From: Bacillota bacterium
GTDB lineage: Bacteria > Macinerneyibacteriota > Macinerneyibacteria > Macinerneyibacteriales > DSCS01
Direction: 5' to 3'
Length of the DNA stretch: 58,844 bases
Assembly (NCBI GenBank): GCA_011048995.1
Contig: DSCS01000044.1
Span: 1-58,844, forward strand
Part shown: piece by piece, positions 26,251 through 34,826 of the stretch
Numbering within the stretch: the stretch's first letter is position 1
Layout of the letters: each line of letters opens with the position of its first letter
Position numbers and translations under genes: made by a program
Notes under the pieces: generated by a model
What the model saw: the letters and a program-made list of their open reading frames with translations, nothing else
Databases searched by the model: none
Told to the model about the DNA's origin: nothing

Positions 26251-27129
26251 TCAAACGAGTATTTTAACAGCTTTAGGACATATGGCTATTTCAACTGACT
26301 CGATCTCACCCTCTGCGACATCTCCGTCGACCTGAGACGGGGCCCGCTTTGTAGAGAGTTTAACCTTGGGGACCTGATGATATTCCACATCCTGTCCGTT
26401 GATATGAGTCCCCCTTAACACATCGATAGCAAAAGAGATCGACTTCAACACTCCTTTTTCTTTAAAAATACAGACATCCAAAAGCCCGTCATCCATTTTC
26501 GCTAAAGGAGTCATGCTGTAAGGCCCCCCGTAAAACGAGGCATTGCCCACGACTACGAAATATCCTTTCTTGGGTTCAGTCCCGTCAAGGAAGTCGATAA
26601 AAACGGGCTCGGGTTTATAGGTAAAAAGAGTGGAGAACCCTGCCAGGACATACGCATAGCGGCCGATAATCTTTTTGAGATTGAAATCGACTTTGCTGAT
26701 CGTATGAGCATCAAAACCGTAGCTGACCATCAGCCCGAAGTAATTGTCCCCGATTTTCCCGACATCGTAGGCCTTCGGCTCAGCAAAATTGGCCAAATAG
26801 TACGCTGCTTCAAAGGGGTTTATAGGGATACTGAGTTCCATGGCCAAAACATTGGTCGTTCCCACAGGAATGATGCCTAAAGGCATATCGGTCCCTGCAA
26901 ATTCATTGATCGCCAAATTGACCGTCCCGTCCCCGCCGCAAATATAGACATAATCGACTTCACCGGCAGCTTCCTTCAGTGCCGAAACGATCTCATCCCG
27001 GGTCCGGACAATATCAACATCAACGGCAAATTTATTATTCCCCAAAATATACATGACCTTGGGCAGATACTCTTCCAGATGACGTTGCCCTGAATCAGGG
27101 TTTGCGATCAGTTTTATTCTTTTTTTCAT
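26251..27129 (-). CDS. Diacylglycerol/sphingosine kinase-family lipid kinase
   Basis: The 292-aa protein has the DAGK catalytic fold: LIANPDSGQRH at the start, YICGGDGTVNLAINEF (the GGDGT nucleotide-binding signature), and PLGIIPVGTTNVLAMEL. The C-terminal beta-sandwich follows (VVGNASFYGGPYSMTPLAKM, DGLLDVCIF, SQVDGDVAEG). Such kinases phosphorylate diacylglycerol, ceramide or sphingoid bases. Placed 2 bp after the SPT-like gene, a ceramide or sphingoid-base kinase is plausible but unproven. Confidence 0.88.
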   Translation of the reverse strand: MKKRIKLIANPDSGQRHLEEYLPKVMYILGNNKFAVDVDIVRTRDEIVSALKEAAGEVDYVYICGGDGTVNLAINEFAGTDMPLGIIPVGTTNVLAMELSIPINPFEAAYYLANFAEPKAYDVGKIGDNYFGLMVSYGFDAHTISKVDFNLKKIIGRYAYVLAGFSTLFTYKPEPVFIDFLDGTEPKKGYFVVVGNASFYGGPYSMTPLAKMDDGLLDVCIFKEKGVLKSISFAIDVLRGTHINGQDVEYHQVPKVKLSTKRAPSQVDGDVAEGEIESVEIAICPKAVKILV

Positions 27130-27131
27130 GC

Positions 27132-28313
27132 CTATATAATACCTAACTGTTTTCCCGCTTCTTCGAATTTTTCCAGTGCGTATTGCAGTTCATCTTTTTT
27201 ATGAGTCGCCATAAAACTGGTCCTTATAAGAGCCTGCCCTTTTGGAACAGCCGGAGAAACCGTGGGATTGACGAAGATGTTAGCTTCTTCCAACATCTTC
27301 CACATCCGGAAACACTGGTAATCGTCTCCGACAATAACAGGAATAATCGGCGTTTCCGCATGCCCGGTATCAAACCCGAGTTTTTTGAACTCCTCTAACA
27401 TAAAGCGGGTATTGTCCCACAGCTTTTCAATCCGCTCCGGCTCTTTTTCCATGACTTCCAAGGCTCCCATAACAGAACCCGCCGATCCCGGGGGAAGTGA
27501 TGCACTGAAAATAAGAGACCGTGCATTATGTTTGATAAAATCGATGATTTTCTCATCGCCGGCCACAAATCCGCCTACAGAGGCCAATGATTTCGAAAAG
27601 GTCCCCACAACAAGGTCCGCCTTTTCTGTCAACCCGAAATGTTTGGCCGTCCCCCCGCCGTCTGCCGATAAAACTCCGACTGAATGGGCATCGTCGACGA
27701 TCAGCCGCGCCCCGTACTTTTCGGCCAAAAAAGTGATAGCCGGCAAATTGGCTATATCTCCGTCCATTGAGAAGATCCCGTCAGTGACAATAACCTTGGG
27801 ATGGTTTTTGTGCAGTTTAAGAAGACGCTCCAAATGATTCATGTCAGCATGATTATAGCGCACCATTTTCCCGAATGACATTTTAATGCCGTCTAAAATG
27901 CTGGCATGGTCTAATTTATCTGTGAGGATGATATCATTTTTTCCACTGGCCACAGCAGAGATAGCTCCCAGGTTGGCCTGATATCCTGTGGCGAAGACAA
28001 GAGAAGCCTCTTTTCCCACTAATGCCGCCAATCGCTCCTCCAGTTCCAAATGAATATCCAGCGTTCCATTGAGAAACCGTGAGCCGGCACATCCTGTGCC
28101 GTACTTCTCGATCGCTTTAATGGCTCTCTTTTTAACATAAGGATGATTTGTCAGCCCCAAATAACTGTTGGATCCTAACATCAGGACTTTATGCCCGTTC
28201 ATCATGACTTTGGTATCCTGATCCGATTGAATGATACGGAAATAGGGGTAAATCCCGGCCTCCCGGGCCTTGTCAGCCAAATCATACAAATAGGCTTTTT
28301 CAAAGATGTCCAT
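27132..28313 (-). CDS. Alpha-oxoamine synthase, probable serine palmitoyltransferase
   Basis: The 393-aa PLP enzyme condenses an acyl thioester with an amino acid. Motifs are LGSNSYLGLTNHP, GTGCAGSRFLNGTLDIHLEL, the His of DKLDHASILDG, DDAHSVGVL, and the PLP lysine in GTFSKSLASVGGFV. Kbl, BioF and HemA share these. The closest pattern I recall is the bacterial SPT-like group, and the neighbours (GNAT, epimerase, lipid kinase) match a sphingolipid gene set. SD AAGGAG precedes the ATG. Kbl remains the main alternative, but no threonine dehydrogenase gene is nearby. Confidence 0.82.
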   Translation of the reverse strand: MDIFEKAYLYDLADKAREAGIYPYFRIIQSDQDTKVMMNGHKVLMLGSNSYLGLTNHPYVKKRAIKAIEKYGTGCAGSRFLNGTLDIHLELEERLAALVGKEASLVFATGYQANLGAISAVASGKNDIILTDKLDHASILDGIKMSFGKMVRYNHADMNHLERLLKLHKNHPKVIVTDGIFSMDGDIANLPAITFLAEKYGARLIVDDAHSVGVLSADGGGTAKHFGLTEKADLVVGTFSKSLASVGGFVAGDEKIIDFIKHNARSLIFSASLPPGSAGSVMGALEVMEKEPERIEKLWDNTRFMLEEFKKLGFDTGHAETPIIPVIVGDDYQCFRMWKMLEEANIFVNPTVSPAVPKGQALIRTSFMATHKKDELQYALEKFEEAGKQLGII

Positions 28314-28355
28314 AATGCTCCTTCCACCCTTAACGGGTCTATTCTAAGTTAAATT

Positions 28356-29345
28356 TCAACTGCTGCAAGGATTATTTATTCCGTAGATTGCAGCAACACC
28401 CTTTTTCAATGAATAATACGGTTCCATTCCCATACGCCCGAAATCGTTTCTCTCATAACCCCAATCTGCATTGATCTCTCTTACTTTTTCCCTGTTTAAT
28501 ATCTTGTTTTTTCCGAATTTTTCATTCAGAAAAGCGACGGCGTAAGCCAGCGGATAGGGAATGTGAAGGGCCAGAACATGTTTTCTCCCGAAAACGGAGG
28601 CCGCTTCTTTGTACAAACTCTTCTGTGTCAATATTTCTCCTCCATGTATGTGGTAGACGGGATCCTTCTGAGGCGGGCTGTTTAACGCTCTAACAGCAAA
28701 ACGGGCCAGATCCCGGGCATAAACAAGCGTAATCCTCTTTTCTTTCCACCCGATAAGAGGAGCCAGCCCCTTTTTTGCCCATTCAAAGGTCATTTTCACA
28801 TCTTCATCCCGGGACCCGTAAACGGCCGGCGGACGCACAATGATGATGTGAGTCGAGGGATCATCAAGATAGGGCCAATGAAGCGCTTCTCCCTCTAATT
28901 TAGATCTCCCGTATCGGGATATGGGCTTGCACCTATCCCGTCTTGAGGGATTATCTCCGGGGCGGGCGCAGGGGCCGGCCACAGCCAAAGAGCTCATGTA
29001 CAGGTAAGCCTTTATCCGTTCTCTGTGCTCTAAGTAAAGGTTCAGCATCATTTCAGCCATATCCCGGTTGACACGGTCAAAGATCTCAAAGCGGGGCGCC
29101 TGTGTGACCCCTGCTAAATGAAGAAGAAAACGGCAACGCGGGATATGAGGTGCCAAAGTCGACGGGTCTGAAAAATCAACAACGGCGAAATCGACCCCTT
29201 TTGATTTTAAATAGGCCGTATTGCTGCTTTTTCGGACAAGACAAAGAACCCGCGCCTGAGGCTCTGTTTCCACTATCTCATCAACGACATGCGACCCCAC
29301 AAAACCTGTGGCGCCGGTCAAACAATAATCATAATCCCATTTCAT
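28356..29345 (-). CDS. NAD-dependent epimerase/dehydratase, CerR-like reductase candidate
   Basis: The 329-aa extended SDR has the Rossmann motif TGATGFVGSHV at residues 9-19, a YxxxK pair in ISRYGRSKLEGEAL, and RPPAVYGSRDEDVK. CerR in Caulobacter is an epimerase/dehydratase that reduces 3-oxo-ceramide, and this gene sits between SPT-like and GNAT genes, as that role needs. It overlaps the GNAT gene by 17 bp. A nucleotide-sugar epimerase is the alternative. The hydrophobic C-terminal half (IPYPLAYAVAFLNEKFG) fits a membrane-associated lipid substrate. Confidence 0.78.
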   Translation of the reverse strand: MKWDYDYCLTGATGFVGSHVVDEIVETEPQARVLCLVRKSSNTAYLKSKGVDFAVVDFSDPSTLAPHIPRCRFLLHLAGVTQAPRFEIFDRVNRDMAEMMLNLYLEHRERIKAYLYMSSLAVAGPCARPGDNPSRRDRCKPISRYGRSKLEGEALHWPYLDDPSTHIIIVRPPAVYGSRDEDVKMTFEWAKKGLAPLIGWKEKRITLVYARDLARFAVRALNSPPQKDPVYHIHGGEILTQKSLYKEAASVFGRKHVLALHIPYPLAYAVAFLNEKFGKNKILNREKVREINADWGYERNDFGRMGMEPYYSLKKGVAAIYGINNPCSS

Positions 29346-30441
29346 AAATTCGAAACCTCTTATATAGCTTTGCCCCCATGTTTTCCAACTCCCGGTTCAT
29401 CAGGTCATTACTCTCCAAAATCCATCCCAAATCGGCAAACCGATATCCCCTTTTCCCGCCTTCCTGAATCATGCGGGCGATGAGAAGAAGTTCCAGCCCT
29501 TGTTTCCTGAATTCGGGGGCCACTCCGAGAATCAGAGTCCTGACCATGTCAATTTGTTTCCCTGCCTTACGGGCCTTGAAAACCCCGGTGAGGGTCACCT
29601 TTCCCTTCAGGACTTTAAGCACCCGGTTCAAGTCGGGAAGGCTCACAGACGCCCCGATGGGTTTTCCGTCTTTTAATAAAAGAAAAGCCAATCCCGGTTC
29701 CAGGACCCCTTTCAGCTCTAAAGCCAAATGGTCCAACTCCTCGGGTGTCATGGGGACAAAGCCCCAATTCTTTTCCCATGAACTGTTGTACACGGCTTTA
29801 AAGGACTCCAAAATTTGAAAGACATTCCTTTTTGTAATCGGGATCAGGGAGCATTCGTGGCGCTTCCTGACAGCTTCAGCCAAACGCAGGATCCGTTTTG
29901 CCCCTGCAATTCTTGCATCATAAAGATATGAATAGAGATCCATCGCCTTTTTCAACCCGAAATCCTCTGCACGCCGGGGGTAGTACGCCGGGTTATACGG
30001 CATCATAATCACCGGATCCCGCTCGAATCCGTCGATCAGCATGCCGCAGCTGTCATTCGTCGAAAAATTGACGGGCCCTCTTAATGCCGTCATTCCATTT
30101 TGACGGCCATAATCTGAGACAGCGGTCAATAGAGCAAAAGAGATCTCTTCCTCATATTCCGCTTCGAAAAATCCGAAAAAGCAAATCTTTTCATTATGAA
30201 AACCGTTATGTCTGTCATTTATAATGGCGGCAATCCGCCCGCAAGGACAGCCATCCCGGTAGGCCAAAAACAGTTCCACCGCCGCATGCCGGTAAAAAGG
30301 GTTTTTTTGGGGGTTGAATGTATCATATTCTGATTTTAAAAGAGGAGGAACCCAATGGGGATCATTGTTGTAGAGAACAAAGGGCAGGTTGACAAATGTT
30401 TTCAGGTCTTTTTTATTCTCGACTCTTTGTACTTGGATCAT
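29329..30441 (-). CDS. Large GNAT-like acyltransferase, ceramide synthase (bCerS) candidate
   Basis: The 370-aa protein is a GNAT-superfamily member much longer than usual. The N-terminal part shows YNNDPHWVPPLLKSE, NPFYRHAAVELFLAYRDG and GPVNFSTNDSCGMLIDG. The C-terminal acetyltransferase core is ILGVAPEFRKQGLELLLIAR, with ESNDLMNRELENMG near the end. This layout is that of the YghO-like proteins found beside bacterial SPT genes. A Caulobacter member (bCerS) N-acylates 3-ketosphinganine. SD AAGGGGA precedes ATG 30441. Assignment rests on layout and neighbours, not on seen acyl-CoA specificity. Confidence 0.8.
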   Translation of the reverse strand: MIQVQRVENKKDLKTFVNLPFVLYNNDPHWVPPLLKSEYDTFNPQKNPFYRHAAVELFLAYRDGCPCGRIAAIINDRHNGFHNEKICFFGFFEAEYEEEISFALLTAVSDYGRQNGMTALRGPVNFSTNDSCGMLIDGFERDPVIMMPYNPAYYPRRAEDFGLKKAMDLYSYLYDARIAGAKRILRLAEAVRKRHECSLIPITKRNVFQILESFKAVYNSSWEKNWGFVPMTPEELDHLALELKGVLEPGLAFLLLKDGKPIGASVSLPDLNRVLKVLKGKVTLTGVFKARKAGKQIDMVRTLILGVAPEFRKQGLELLLIARMIQEGGKRGYRFADLGWILESNDLMNRELENMGAKLYKRFRIYEMGL

Positions 30442-30832
30442 GCACCGTCCCCTTTCTTGCTAAAAGCACATACAAGCCCACCGTTAAAAATTCAACACAG
30501 TAATCTAAAAGAAAAACAGCGAAGATTCCCCCGGAAATCCTCCGCATAAAAAAAAGATAGACGAGCAGAGATGCAAAGACCTTATTTAGAATCGGAATGC
30601 GTTTCAAAATTACTTTTTCAACAAAAAGCCCTGCAAAAGAAAGACCTGTCATCATCGCCCACCAGGGATCATAAAAGATAAAAAGACATAACGAGGCCAG
30701 AATAACAAGGATTACAGCAATAATATGCGTTAAACGGCTTTTTTTAAAAAAATAAAAATAGATATTAAAGACAAAATGAAATATAAAAAATGGCGCCAAA
30801 ACGCTGATAATATGAAAATAATCGTTCATCAT
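30413..30832 (-). CDS. Small multi-pass membrane protein
   Basis: The 139-aa protein is very hydrophobic, with about four membrane segments (IISVLAPFFIFHFVFNIYFY, IIAVILVILASLCLFIF, VFASLLVYLFF, IFAVFLLDYCVEFLTVGLYV) and a basic loop (KRIPILNK). I recognise no family. It is the first gene of the sphingolipid-type operon and overlaps the GNAT gene by 29 bp, so a membrane-lipid role is plausible. The predicted transcript leader is only about 9 nt with no clear SD. Start ATG 30832 or 30829. Confidence 0.6.
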   Translation of the reverse strand: MMNDYFHIISVLAPFFIFHFVFNIYFYFFKKSRLTHIIAVILVILASLCLFIFYDPWWAMMTGLSFAGLFVEKVILKRIPILNKVFASLLVYLFFMRRISGGIFAVFLLDYCVEFLTVGLYVLLARKGTVHDPSTKSRE

Positions 30833-30847
30833 AATCCGGTAAGCCCG

Positions 30848-30876
30848 ATTATACGGGAGGGGAAGAGCATCGTCAA
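30848..30876 (-). promoter_or_regulatory. Promoter of the ceramide-type lipid operon
   Basis: On the minus strand, TTGACG and TATAAT are separated by 17 bp. The predicted start site is about 9 nt before the ATG at 30832. The promoter lies just downstream of the SDR gene stop, separating the two transcripts. Confidence 0.7.
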
Positions 30877-30890
30877 GACAACTTTTGTTC

Positions 30891-31733
30891 TCATTCCTCC
30901 GCCCGCCCCTTCCCGGCTCTTGTCAGGGACGATTTGACGAGAAAATCCCAAAGTAACGCTCCGCCCCAACGCCTCAAAGCGATAAAGAGGCGAGCATGAA
31001 CAGGAAAGACATACCGCCGACGGGGATACCGGGACAAAGCGGCTTTAAGGATTATCTGAGCCGCTTTCACAGGGGTAAGCCCGCGCTTGTAAAAGGACCG
31101 AAACAAAGCGTTTATCCGTGTATACTGAAGAGCATAAGACCTTTCACCCGAGCGTTCTCCCATTTCACCCATAGCACGCTGAGGCCAACGGGTACCCACG
31201 GCTCCCGGCTCGACAAGAATGACTTTTATACCAAGCGGAGACAATTCCTGACGCAGACAATCACTGAACCCTTCCATGGCATGCTTGGATGCGTGATACC
31301 AGCTGCCCAGAGGGAAAGAGACAATACCGGCCATGGATGAGACATTGATGATTCGTCCCGCTTTCTGCCCACGCATAGAGGGCAAAACCGCCCGGATCAT
31401 TTCGGCCGCGCCAAAAAGGTTCACATCAAATTGATTCCGAGCTTCTTCTAAAGAGACATCCTCAACAGCGCCGTAAAGTCCGAATCCGGCGTTGTTAAGC
31501 AGAACATCCACCCGACCTTCCTGTCCCAACACCTGCTCAATGAAGGAGCGGGCGGCAATGATATCAGAAAGGTCAAAAGCGGCAACAGAGATTCCTTCTT
31601 TTTCCAGTTCCCTGAGTTTTTCCCGGTTTCGGCCGCAACCGTAAACCGACCACCCTTTACGGGCGAACAACAAGGCGGACTGATATCCTATCCCTGAAGT
31701 CGCACCGGTAAGGACAAGCACTCTTTTCTTCAA
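30891..31733 (-). CDS. Short-chain dehydrogenase/reductase
   Basis: The 280-aa classical SDR has TGATSGIGYQSA for NAD(P) binding, NNAGFGLYG, the catalytic Ser in INVSSMAGI and the YxxxK as WYHASKHAMEG. The N-terminal loop GCGRNREKL suggests NADPH. It follows a TetR gene by 16 bp and precedes the lipid operon, so a 3-ketosphinganine or acyl reductase role is possible. The C-terminal hydrophobic extension (HARLFIALRRWGGALLWDFL) fits membrane association. The start is TTG 31733, with GGAG about 9 nt upstream. Confidence 0.85.
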   Translation of the reverse strand: MKKRVLVLTGATSGIGYQSALLFARKGWSVYGCGRNREKLRELEKEGISVAAFDLSDIIAARSFIEQVLGQEGRVDVLLNNAGFGLYGAVEDVSLEEARNQFDVNLFGAAEMIRAVLPSMRGQKAGRIINVSSMAGIVSFPLGSWYHASKHAMEGFSDCLRQELSPLGIKVILVEPGAVGTRWPQRAMGEMGERSGERSYALQYTRINALFRSFYKRGLTPVKAAQIILKAALSRYPRRRYVFPVHARLFIALRRWGGALLWDFLVKSSLTRAGKGRAEE

Positions 31734-31749
31734 TATGGAACTCCGGGGA

Positions 31750-32337
31750 CTACGTGTTAAGAAGCTTTAACTGTTTATAGTTCAAAGCCTTTTTGAAAGT
31801 ATCCTTAAGAGAGAGACTTCCGGTCTTAATCCACAGCATCATATAGCCTTCAAAAAGAACAATCAATTCTCCGGCCTCCTCATCAGGGTCCATAAAGGGG
31901 CGAAGACGGCCCGCTTCTTTCTCTTTTTTGAGCACAGATGCCATCTTCTGATGTATTTCCCTGTATCGTGCTTCTAAAGTCTTTAAGACAAGCGGTGTTT
32001 CTCTCTTCCCCTGAATGATCATATGGAGAAAACCCGCATCATAATCCTTCTCATTGAAAAAATCCACCGTCGCACAATAAAGAGACACCAAGTGGCGGCA
32101 TAACCCCTCGATATTTTCAATATTTTCGGGGATAAGGTCTTCATAGCGGGAGTAGATCTTTCGCAAAAAGAGATCGACTGTCTTAAGAAAGAGGTCCTCT
32201 TTTCCGGTATAATGATAATACAGGCTTCCTTTGGTAATTTCCAATGTATCTGTGATATTTTTTATAGAAACCCCTTCATACCCTTCCCGGAGGAAAAGAT
32301 CCAAAGCGACTTCAGCTATTTCCTTACGTGTCGGCAT
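31750..32337 (-). CDS. TetR/AcrR family regulator
   Basis: The 195-aa protein has the N-terminal TetR helix-turn-helix (EVALDLFLREGYEGVSIKNI, ITKGSLYYHYTGKEDLF). A helical ligand/dimer domain follows. It is divergent from a MATE exporter and co-directional with an SDR, a usual arrangement for efflux control. The ATG at 32337 is predicted to be at the transcription start, so the mRNA may be leaderless; no SD is seen. It probably represses its own gene and the exporter. Confidence 0.9.
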   Translation of the reverse strand: MPTRKEIAEVALDLFLREGYEGVSIKNITDTLEITKGSLYYHYTGKEDLFLKTVDLFLRKIYSRYEDLIPENIENIEGLCRHLVSLYCATVDFFNEKDYDAGFLHMIIQGKRETPLVLKTLEARYREIHQKMASVLKKEKEAGRLRPFMDPDEEAGELIVLFEGYMMLWIKTGSLSLKDTFKKALNYKQLKLLNT

Positions 32338-32343
32338 TCGGGT

Positions 32344-32371
32344 ATTATAATCGATTTTGATAATGATTCAA
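32344..32371 (-). promoter_or_regulatory. Promoter of the tetR-SDR operon, leaderless
   Basis: On the minus strand, TTGAAT and TATAAT are separated by 16 bp. The -10 box ends only 6 nt before the ATG, so the start site is likely the A of the ATG. It overlaps the divergent MATE promoter. Confidence 0.65.
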
Positions 32372-32384
32372 GTTTTTTTATAGT
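32357..32384 (+). promoter_or_regulatory. Possible promoter of the MATE gene
   Basis: TTGATA and TATAGT are separated by 16 bp. The -35 boxes of this promoter and the tetR promoter overlap face to face, a good place for a TetR operator. No strong dyad was found. Confidence 0.4.
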
Positions 32385-32445
32385 TTGCGTCTTTTTTTAT
32401 AGTCCAAAAAAAATGTGTGGTTATACTCGTGGAAAAAGGATCCGG

Positions 32446-33792
32446 ATGAAAGCTTTTGGCTTATGGCATAAACTTTTTCTTATTGCAGCTCCCATAGCGC
32501 TGCAAAACCTTGTCTTCAGCTCCATCAACTTCGCCGATGTCTTTATGATCGGCAAATTGGGCCCTGCCAACATCGCCGGGGCGGGCATTGCAAATCAGAT
32601 CTATTTTCTTTTTTGCCTTACCCTTTTCGGCATTAACAGCGGAGCCGCCATTTTTATCGCCCAATTTTGGGGCCAGGGACAACACGGGTCTATTCATAAA
32701 AGCATCGGATTGGCCTTAACACTCAGTCAGGGGGCGGCTCTCCTTTTTTTCTGTTTTGCTTTTTTTTCCCCCGGGCGGCTGATCGTCCTCTATTCTCCGG
32801 ACCCGGAAGTCATTTCAGCGGGAGCCTCTTACCTGAAAATCGTCTCTACAAGCTATTTTGTAACGGCTTTTTCCTTCAGCCTTTCCATAGCATTGCGGGC
32901 CATCGCCCGTCCCTTCGTCTCCCTTTATTCCAGTCTTCTCTCATTGGCAGTCAATGTCTTTTTTAACTATACCCTGATATTCGGCCACTGGGGCTTTCCA
33001 AAACTTGGGCTTCCCGGAGCGGCCATTGCCACAGTCATCGCCCGTACATTGGAAGTGGGACTTCTCTTCCTGCTCATCCGCAGACATCATCTCCCGGTAT
33101 GGGCTCCCTTAAAGGAGATGCTCTCATTCCGTCGTCCTTTTGTGATCAAAGTCTTAGCCGTTTCAATTCCGGTTATGCTTAACGAGATCTTCTGGTCGGT
33201 GGGAATCACTTTTTACAATGTTATTTATGCCCGGATGGGGACTTTGGCTATTGCCAGCGTCCAGATCGAAAACAGCATTGAGCGGATCGCCTTCGTCTTT
33301 TTTGTCGGAATCGGAGCAGCCACCGCCACTTTAGTAGGCCATTCTATAGGAGAAGGATATTGGAAAAAGACAAGAATAATAGCAGCCAAACTCGCCCGGT
33401 TTTCTTTTTTATCGGGAGCTTTTTTGGGAGGGGTCCTGGTTCTGGCCGCTCCGGCTCTTATCGGGCTTTTCGATATCTCTTCTCTTGTACGGGAGAATGC
33501 TGTCTTTCTCCTTCGCCTTTACGGCTTCATCCTCCCTTTCCGCGCCTACAATGTAATCAATGTCATAGGTGTCTTCCGGGGGGGCGGAGATACAAAATAC
33601 TGTCTTTTTGTGGACTTGGCCGCTCTGTGGCTTGTGGGGCTTCCTGCCGCTTTTACTGCGGGACTGATTCTAAAACTGTCTCTTCCTGTTGTCTTCCTCT
33701 GCGCCGGGCTGGAAGAGATCATCAAGTCTTTTTTAGTCTTTTATCGTCATCGGTCAGGGAAATGGATTCATTCATTGTCCTCTCCGGAGTAA
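32446..33792 (+). CDS. MATE family multidrug exporter
   Basis: The 448-aa protein (ATG 32446, AAGGA 5 nt upstream) has about twelve membrane helices in two halves. The family's early block is SSINFADVFMIGKLGPANIA. The second half repeats the pattern around GPANIA-like and QIENSIERIAFVFFVGIGAA. MATE proteins expel cationic drugs or metabolites using Na+ or H+ gradients. A much longer upstream reading frame exists but has no SD or homology. The divergent TetR gene is probably its regulator. Its 3' end overlaps the convergent MRJP-like gene by 25 bp. Confidence 0.9.
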   Translation: MKAFGLWHKLFLIAAPIALQNLVFSSINFADVFMIGKLGPANIAGAGIANQIYFLFCLTLFGINSGAAIFIAQFWGQGQHGSIHKSIGLALTLSQGAALLFFCFAFFSPGRLIVLYSPDPEVISAGASYLKIVSTSYFVTAFSFSLSIALRAIARPFVSLYSSLLSLAVNVFFNYTLIFGHWGFPKLGLPGAAIATVIARTLEVGLLFLLIRRHHLPVWAPLKEMLSFRRPFVIKVLAVSIPVMLNEIFWSVGITFYNVIYARMGTLAIASVQIENSIERIAFVFFVGIGAATATLVGHSIGEGYWKKTRIIAAKLARFSFLSGAFLGGVLVLAAPALIGLFDISSLVRENAVFLLRLYGFILPFRAYNVINVIGVFRGGGDTKYCLFVDLAALWLVGLPAAFTAGLILKLSLPVVFLCAGLEEIIKSFLVFYRHRSGKWIHSLSSPE

Positions 33793-34826
33793 TCCTTTAC
33801 CCGATAGAGCTGATAAAATCCTTTGGAGGACGGAGAACGGTGAATATTGGAGGCTGTCACATAAAGGGATGAGCCGGCTGAAGCCAAAGAATCCGGCCAG
33901 GCTATGTTCAGATCTTCAAAAAGCGGGGTGATTGTCTTTGAGGAAGAGACCTTCCATATGCGTCCTGCTTCAACTCCTGTCAGATAGAGATTCCCTTTTT
34001 TGTCAAAGAGCATCCCGTCGGAGGCCGGGATAATCGCCCAAGGCTCCGGAACAAATCCGCAGAGAGAAACAAAACACCCCGGGAGAAAAAAAGCCTGCAC
34101 CGGAACACGGTAAAGAGTATGCCCCGAAAGGGCTGAAAAATAAAGGTAATGCTCTCTTTCATCCAGAGCTATCCCGTTGACATGGCTGGTAATCTTGAAA
34201 TAACGCCCCTCTACAGCCAGTCCGGATGTTTCCGACAGAAGAGCCGGGTGATGATTGAAAAAGCGCACAGAACTATTATTTTTCAGATCGACGACGATGA
34301 TCGCTCCCGCACCTGAATCTGAAAGATACGCATATTGATTTGCCGCATCAAGGCAAAAATCATTAAAATAAGACGCTTTCCTGTAGACATCTTCCGGAAA
34401 ACGGTATTCCCGGATAAACTCCCGGGTTTCTGTATCTACGGCAATCAGACGGGGTCCGGGAAGGCGTACCCCCTTGAAATCGGGATTCGCATTATCCAGT
34501 ATCCAGAGAATTCCGTCTTTTCCGGCTTTAATGCTTTGTACGTTGATAAAATGAAGCTTCTCCCCTGTTTCCCCGTCAAACGGGGCAAAGGGGCGGACAT
34601 CTCCCTGAATGACTTCCCCTAAAGAGAATGAAAAATTTATGCCCCAGGCAGGAAAGGAGACAAAAAGACGCCTTTCCGGCGTCACAGCCACACCTGTCCA
34701 TTGGGACCGGTTTTGCACTACCAGTTCAGGGGATTGCCCTAAAAGGGGGAAAGCCCAAAAGAAAAGAAAGAAAAACAGGACCCCGGAGTACTTGCCGCGC
34801 CCGTTAAAGCCCGTCAGGAAGAGCAT
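33768..34826 (-). CDS. Secreted Yellow/major royal jelly protein-like beta-propeller
   Basis: The 352-aa protein has a signal peptide (hydrophobic VLFFFLFFWAFPLLG after a basic stretch). The body resembles bacterial MRJP/Yellow family propellers: ERRLFVSFPAWG, INVQSIKAGKDGILWILDNA, FCLDAANQYAYLSDSGAGAI, LDEREHYLYFSALSGHTLYR and LYLTGVEAGRIWKV. Family functions in bacteria are unknown. It overlaps the DUF952 gene by 23 bp (start) and the MATE gene by 25 bp (end). The start ATG 34826 is inside the previous gene; coupling is likely. Confidence 0.78.
   Translation of the reverse strand: MLFLTGFNGRGKYSGVLFFFLFFWAFPLLGQSPELVVQNRSQWTGVAVTPERRLFVSFPAWGINFSFSLGEVIQGDVRPFAPFDGETGEKLHFINVQSIKAGKDGILWILDNANPDFKGVRLPGPRLIAVDTETREFIREYRFPEDVYRKASYFNDFCLDAANQYAYLSDSGAGAIIVVDLKNNSSVRFFNHHPALLSETSGLAVEGRYFKITSHVNGIALDEREHYLYFSALSGHTLYRVPVQAFFLPGCFVSLCGFVPEPWAIIPASDGMLFDKKGNLYLTGVEAGRIWKVSSSKTITPLFEDLNIAWPDSLASAGSSLYVTASNIHRSPSSKGFYQLYRVKDYSGEDNE

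Noticed and set aside
32212-32445. Upstream extension of the MATE frame by 78 codons
   Set aside because: The extension covers the tetR promoter and coding region and has no SD; the ATG at 32446 has AAGGA and matches the family start.
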